Of a DNA stretch of 64,000 bases, positions 59,244 through 64,000 are shown piece by piece. Positions within the stretch are counted from its first letter, which is position 1. Each line of letters starts with the position of its first letter. This stretch comes from Callorhinus ursinus (taxonomy: Eukaryota > Chordata > Mammalia > Carnivora > Otariidae), in assembly GCF_003265705.1 (NCBI RefSeq), contig NW_020313044.1, positions 7,478,016 through 7,542,015 of the forward strand. Reading direction: 5' to 3'. The position numbers and the translations under genes were made by a program. Below the pieces are notes generated by a model that searched no databases, was not told the origin of the DNA, and saw nothing but the letters and a program-made list of their open reading frames with translations.

Positions 59244-59304
59244 ATAAACAACAAAAAGAGCCATCAAAACCATACAATTAAGTACTGGTGACTTTGTTTT
59301 TCTT
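59244..59304. other. Spacer between two convergent L1 3' ends
   Basis: About 60 bp of non-L1 sequence. It includes gccatcaaaaccatacaatt and separates element 2's target-site duplication from the tail of element 3. Confidence 0.7.
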
Positions 59305-59614
59305 GTTGTTGTTGTTTAATTTTATTATTTTATGTTAGTCACCATACAATACCTCATTAGTTTTTGAAGTAGTGATCCACGATTCATTGTTTTCGTCTAA
59401 CACCCAGTGCTCCATGCAGTACGTGCCCTCCTTAAGACCCATCACCGGGCTAACCCATCCCCCCAGCCCCCTCCCCTCTAGAACCCTGTTTGTTTCTCAG
59501 AGTCCATAGTCTCTCATGGTTCATCTCTTCCTCCGATTTCCTCCCCCCCTTCATTTCTCCCTTCCTTCTCCTAATGTCCTCCATGCTGTTCCTTACGTTC
59601 CACAAATAAGTGAA

Positions 59615-62600
59615 ACCATATGATAATTGACTTTCTCTGCTTGACTTTTCACTTAGCATAATCTCCTCCAGTCCCATCCATGTTGATGAAAAAGCTGGGT
59701 ATTCATCCTTTCTGATGGCTGAGGAATATTCCAGGGTATATATGGATCACATCTTCTTTATCCATTCATCTGTTGAAGGGCATCTCAGCTCTTTCCACAG
59801 TTTGGCTATTGTGGACATTGCTGCTATGAACACTGGGGTGCATATGGCCCTTCTTTTCACTACATCTGTGTCTTTGGTGTAAATACTCAAGAGTGCAATT
59901 GCTGGGTCATAGGGTAGCTCTATTTTTAAATTTTTGAGGCACCTCCACACAGTTTTCCAAAGTGGCTGTACCAACTTGCATTCTCACCAACCGTGTAAGA
60001 GGGTTCCCCTTTCTCCACAACCTCTCCAACATTTTTTTGTTTCCTGCCCTGTCAATTTTTGCCATTCTAACTGGTGTAAGGTGGTATCTCAGGGTGGTTT
60101 AGATTTGAATTTCCCTGATGACTAATGATGATGAACATTTTTTCATGTGTCTGTTAGCCATTTGTATGTCTTCTTTGGAGAAGTGTCTGTTCATATCTTC
60201 TGCCCATTTTTGGACTTGATTATTTGTTTTTTGGGTGTTGAGTTTGAGAAGTTCTTTATAGATCTTAAATACCAGCATTTTATCTGTAGTGTCATTTGCA
60301 AATATCTTTTTCCATTCTGTGGGTTGCCTCTTTGTTTCGTTGACTATTTCCTTTGGTGTGCAGAAACTTTATCTTGATGAAGTCCCAAAAGTTCATTTTT
60401 GCTTTTGTTTCACTAGCCTTTGGAGATGTATCTTGAAAGAAGTTGCTGTGGCCAATGCCAGAGAGGTTACTGTCTATGTTCTCCTCTAGGATTTTGATGG
60501 ATTCCTGTCTCACATTGAGGTCTTTCATCCATTTTGAGTTTACCTTTGTGTATGGTGTTAGAGAATGGTTGAGTTTCATTCTTCTGCATGTGGCTGTCCA
60601 ATTTTCCCAGCACCATTTACTGAAGAGACTTTTTTCCATTGCATATTTTTTCCGGCTTTGTCGAAGGTTATTTGACCATAGAGTTGAGTTTCTATATCTG
60701 GGCTCTCTATTCTGTTCCATTGGTCTATATGTCTGTTTTTGTGCCAGTACCATGCTGTCTTGGTGATCACTGCTTTATAATATAGCTTGAAATCAGACAA
60801 CATGATGCCCCCAGCTTTGTTTTCCTTTTTCAACATTTCCTTGGCGATTCAGTGTCTTTTCTGATTCCATACAAATTTTAGGATTATTTGTTCCAGCACT
60901 TTGAAAAATGTCATTGGAATTTTGATCAGGATGGCGTTGAAGGTATAGAATACTGTGGGTAGCATGGACATTTTAACAATGTTTATTCTTCTGATCCATG
61001 AGCATGGAATATTTTTCCATCTTTTTGTGTCTTCTTCAATTTCTTTCATGAGTGTTCTGTAGTTCCTAGAGTATAGATCCTTTACCTCTTTGGTTAGGTT
61101 AACTCCGAGGTATCTTATGGTTTTTGGTGCTATTGTAAATGGAATCGTTTCTCTAATTTCTCTTTCTACAGTTGCATTGTTAGTGTATAAGAAAGCAACT
61201 GATTTCTGTGCATTGATTTTGTATCCTGCCACATTACTGAATTGCTGTATGAGTTCTAGTATTTGGGGGTGGAGTCTTTTGGGTTTTCTAAATAAAGTAC
61301 CATGCCATCTGCAAAAAGAGAGAGATTGACTTCTTCTTTGCCAATTTGAATACATTTTATTTCTTGTTGTTGTCTGATTGCTGTTGCTAGAATATGTTGA
61401 ACAATAGTGGTGAGAGTGGGCATCCTTGACACGTTCCTGATCTTAAGGGAAAGCCTCTCATCTTTCCCCCTTTGAGGATGATATTCGTTGTGGGTTTTTC
61501 ATAGATGGATTTTATGAACTTGAGGAATGTTCCCCCTATCCCTATATTCTGAAGAGTTTTAATCAGGAAAGGGTGCTGTATTTTGTCAAATGCTTTTTCT
61601 GCATCAATCGAGAGGACCATATGGTTCTTCTCTCTCCTTTTATTAATGGGTTCCATCACGTTGATTGATTTGCGAATGTTGAACCACCCTTGCATCCCGG
61701 GGATAAATCCCACTTGGTCGTGGTGGATGATCCTTTTAATGTATTGTTGGATCCTCTTAGGTAGGATTTTGTTGAGGATTTTGGAATCCATATTCATCAG
61801 GGATATCAGTCTGAAAAATTCTCCTTTTTGATGGGGTCTTTGCCTGGTTTGGGGATTAAGGTAATGCTGGCCTCATACAATGAGTCTGGAAGCTTTCCTT
61901 CTGTTTCTATTTTTTGAAACAGCTTCAGGACAATAGGTATTACTTCTTTTTTGAATGTTTGGTAGAATTCCCCAGGGAATCCATCAGGCCCTGGACTCCT
62001 GTTTTTTGAGAGGTTTTTGATCACTGCTTCAATCTCGTTACTGGTTATTGGCCTATTCAGGTTGTCAGTTTCTTCCTGTTTCAGTCTTGGGAGTTTATAG
62101 GTTTCCAGGAAGGCATCCATTTCATCCAGGTTGCTCAGTTTATTGGCATATAGTTACTGATAATAATTTCTAATAATTGTTTCTATTTCCTTGGTGTCAG
62201 TCATGATATCTCCCCTTTCATTCATAATTTTATTAATTTGGGTCCTTTCTCTTTTCTTTTGGATAAGTCTGGCCAGTGGTGTATTGATCTTATTAATTCT
62301 TTCAAAGAACAAGCTTCTAGTGTCGTTGATGTGATATACTGGGTTTCTGGTTTCTAATTCATTGATCTCTGCTCTAATCTTAATTATTTCTCTTCTAATG
62401 CATGGCTTAGGCATCATTTGTTTCTTTTTTTCTAGTTCTTTAAGGTATAGAGTTAGATGGTGAATTCGGGATTTTTCTACTCTTTTGAGTGAGGCTTGGA
62501 TGGCTATGTATTTTCCCCTTAGGACCACCTTTGCAGTATCCCATAGGTTTTGGACCAACATGTTTACGTTCTCATTGGTTTCCATGAATTGTTTCAGTTC

Positions 62601-63404
62601 TTCTTTGGTTTCCTGGTTGACCCAAACATTCTTAAGCAGAGTGATCTTTAGCTTCCAAGTGTTTGAATTTCTGCCAAATTTTTTCTTGTGATTGAGTTCC
62701 AGTTTTTAAAGCATTATGGTCTGAGAATATGCAGGGAATAATCTCAGTCTTTTGGTATCGGTTGAGACCTGATTTATGACCCAGTATGTGGTCTATTCTG
62801 GAGAAAGATCCATGTGCGCTCGAGAAGAATGAGTATTCTGTTGTTTTAGGGTGGGATGTTCTGTATAGATCTATGAGGTCCATTTGGTCCAGTGTGTCAT
62901 TCAAACTCTTGTTTCTTTGTTGATTTTCTGCTTAGATGATCTGTCTGTTGCTGAGAGTGGAGTATTGAGGTCTCCTACAATTAACGTATTGTTATCAATA
63001 TGACTCTTTATTTTGGTGAACAGTTGGCTTATGTAGATGGCCGCTCCCATGTTGGGGACATAGATGTTTACAATTGTTAGATCTTCTTGTTGGATAGACC
63101 CTTTAAGAATGATATAGTGTCCTTCTGTGTCTCTAACTACAGTCTTTAGTTTAAAATCTAATTTCTCTGATATAAGAATTGCTACCCCAGCTTTCTTTTG
63201 AGGTCCATTGGCATGGAAGATGGATCTCCATCCCTTCACTTTCAGTCTGGATGTATCTTTAGGTTCAATATGAGTCTCTTGTAGGCAGCATATGGATGAG
63301 TCCTATCTTTTTATCCAATCTGCCACCTTGTGCCGTTTTATGGAAGCATTTAGGCCATTCATGTTGAGAGTGATTATTGAAAGATATGAATTAATTGTCA
63401 TCAT
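59615..63404 (-). pseudogene. L1 ORF2, element 3, broken
   Basis: Near-complete in length but cut by stops and frameshifts. The start is at 63,404 with a TTNLMT-like N-terminus of the usual INSYLSII type, and a TAG at 63,305-63,303 ends it after 33 codons. The endonuclease reopens at 63,239-62,901 (GDLNTPL, in place of GDFNT) and 62,904-62,632 ([10 protein letters not shown]). RT pieces follow at 62,585-62,154, 62,120-61,806 (FPGEFYQTF), 61,797-61,387 ([19 protein letters not shown]), and 61,355-60,849. The catalytic box at 61,315-61,304 reads FADG in the ancestral frame: the second Asp is lost. C-terminal pieces lie at 60,836-59,747. Confidence 0.93.
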
Positions 63405-63482
63405 GTTGCCTGTGAAGACCTTGTTTTTATAGATTGTCCCTGTAAATTTCTTTTCTATATCACTCTTGGGATCTTTCTCCTT

Positions 63483-64000
63483 TTATAGAACCCGCCTTAA
63501 TATTTCCTTCAGGGCTGGCTTAGTGGTCACATATTCTTTCAGTTTCTGCCAGTCTTGGAAGCTCTGCATCTCTACATCCATTCTAAATGACAGCCTTGCT
63601 GGATAAAGTATTCTTGGTTGCATATTCTTTTTGTTTAGTACCCTGAATATGTCTCGCCAGGCCTTTTCTGGCTTGCAAGGTCTCTGTGGATAGGTCTGAT
63701 GTTATTCTGATGTTCCTCCCTCTGTACGTAAGGAATCTCTTCCCCCTAACTGCCCTTAAGATGGTTTCCTTGGTTCTAAGATTGGCGAGTTTTACTATTA
63801 CATGCTGGGGTGTTGGCCTGTTTTCCTTGATCTTGGGAGGGGTCCTCTCTGCCTCTAGGACACAAATGTTTGTTTCATTCCCCAGATTAGGGAAGTTTTC
63901 AGCTACAGTTTGCTCAAATATATCTTCTAGTCCTCTCTCTCTCCCACCCCCTCAGAGGTTCCAATAATTCTGACATTGGAATGTTTCATGGTGTCACTTA
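63483..64000 (-). pseudogene. L1 ORF1 C-terminal part, element 3, partial
   Basis: The minus strand encodes the end of the RRM-like domain (ENFPNL-type segment near 63,890) and the C-terminal domain (KILR/TLQARKG-type segment near 63,690; the end KPALKEILRRVL stops at 63,485-63,483). An extra base near 63,675 shifts frame within the ETLQAR region. The N-terminus and coiled coil lie beyond the window. Confidence 0.88.

Larger units (their letters stand above)
59305..64000 (-). mobile_element. LINE-1 element 3, antisense, runs off the right edge
   Basis: Reversed L1: tail (about 59,305-59,330), 3' UTR to about 59,610, ORF2 from 63,404 down to about 59,615, a spacer of about 78 bp, and the ORF1 C-terminal part from 63,483 up to the window edge. 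It is more diverged than elements 1 and 2, but related. The 5' end and its target-site duplication lie outside the window. Confidence 0.95.

Overview
This window is non-coding nuclear DNA from a placental mammal, almost certainly a carnivoran of the arctoid caniform group (bear, panda, seal or mustelid type). The evidence is eleven tRNA-derived carnivore SINEs (SINEC/CAN-SINE: gcctgggtggctcag head, TC-rich stretch, AAATAAATAAAATCTT tail) and several LINE-1 copies whose 3' UTR ends in the arctoid-style tggtgattaacataac block. I cannot name the species. I found no convincing host exon, no structural RNA gene and no CRISPR array. The long ORFs are almost all LINE-1 ORF1/ORF2 remnants or their shadows.

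Layout. About 130-5,160 is an old antisense L1 carrying a nested young L1 3' end (1,278-1,613), an antisense SINE (3,115-3,307) and a 100-N assembly gap (2,804-2,903). About 5,300-8,455 is a patchwork of an LTR/MER-like repeat, older antisense L1 pieces and two SINEs. At 8,477-15,361 sits a nearly full-length (6.9 kb) sense L1 (element 1), inserted into an antisense SINE that had itself inserted into an old antisense L1 continuing to about 15,930. Between about 16 and 21.9 kb are sparse unique sequence, MER5A, three SINEs and a solo L1 3' end. A 5'-truncated sense L1 occupies 21,961-24,228. From 24 to 36.6 kb lies mostly older, single-copy-like DNA with L2, MIR and old L1 pieces, a solo L1 3' end (28,296-28,553), a GATA microsatellite, and a local 166-bp direct duplication (29,276-29,441 / 30,694-30,860).

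About 36,700-38,895 is a truncated antisense L1. From 39 to 48.5 kb are LTR (MST-like and others), L2, MIR, hAT and L1 3' fragments plus two SINEs. About 48,580-51,155 is an antisense L1 whose ORF1 and endonuclease region is missing, so that mid-ORF2 abuts a degenerate tandem-repeat 5' UTR; a SINE sits inside it. At 54,464-59,225 is a second young sense L1 (element 2), near complete at its 5' end but with an internal deletion of about 2.1 kb that removes the reverse transcriptase. Only about 80 bp further, a third L1 (element 3, antisense) begins with its 3' end and runs off the right edge.

How the pieces relate: this is a retrotransposon accretion zone. L1 supplies endonuclease and reverse transcriptase; SINEs and truncated L1s are products of the same target-primed mechanism, as many matched target-site duplications show. 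No L1 here can be autonomous: each has stops, frameshifts, deletions or lost catalytic residues (Asn to His in the element 1 endonuclease, FADD to FADG in the element 3 reverse transcriptase). I saw no undescribed biological system. The best leads are a long inverted L1 3'-UTR pair near 59.2 kb, a frame-conserved antisense ORF in the young L1 5' UTRs, and the tandem-repeat L1 5' UTR near 50 kb.
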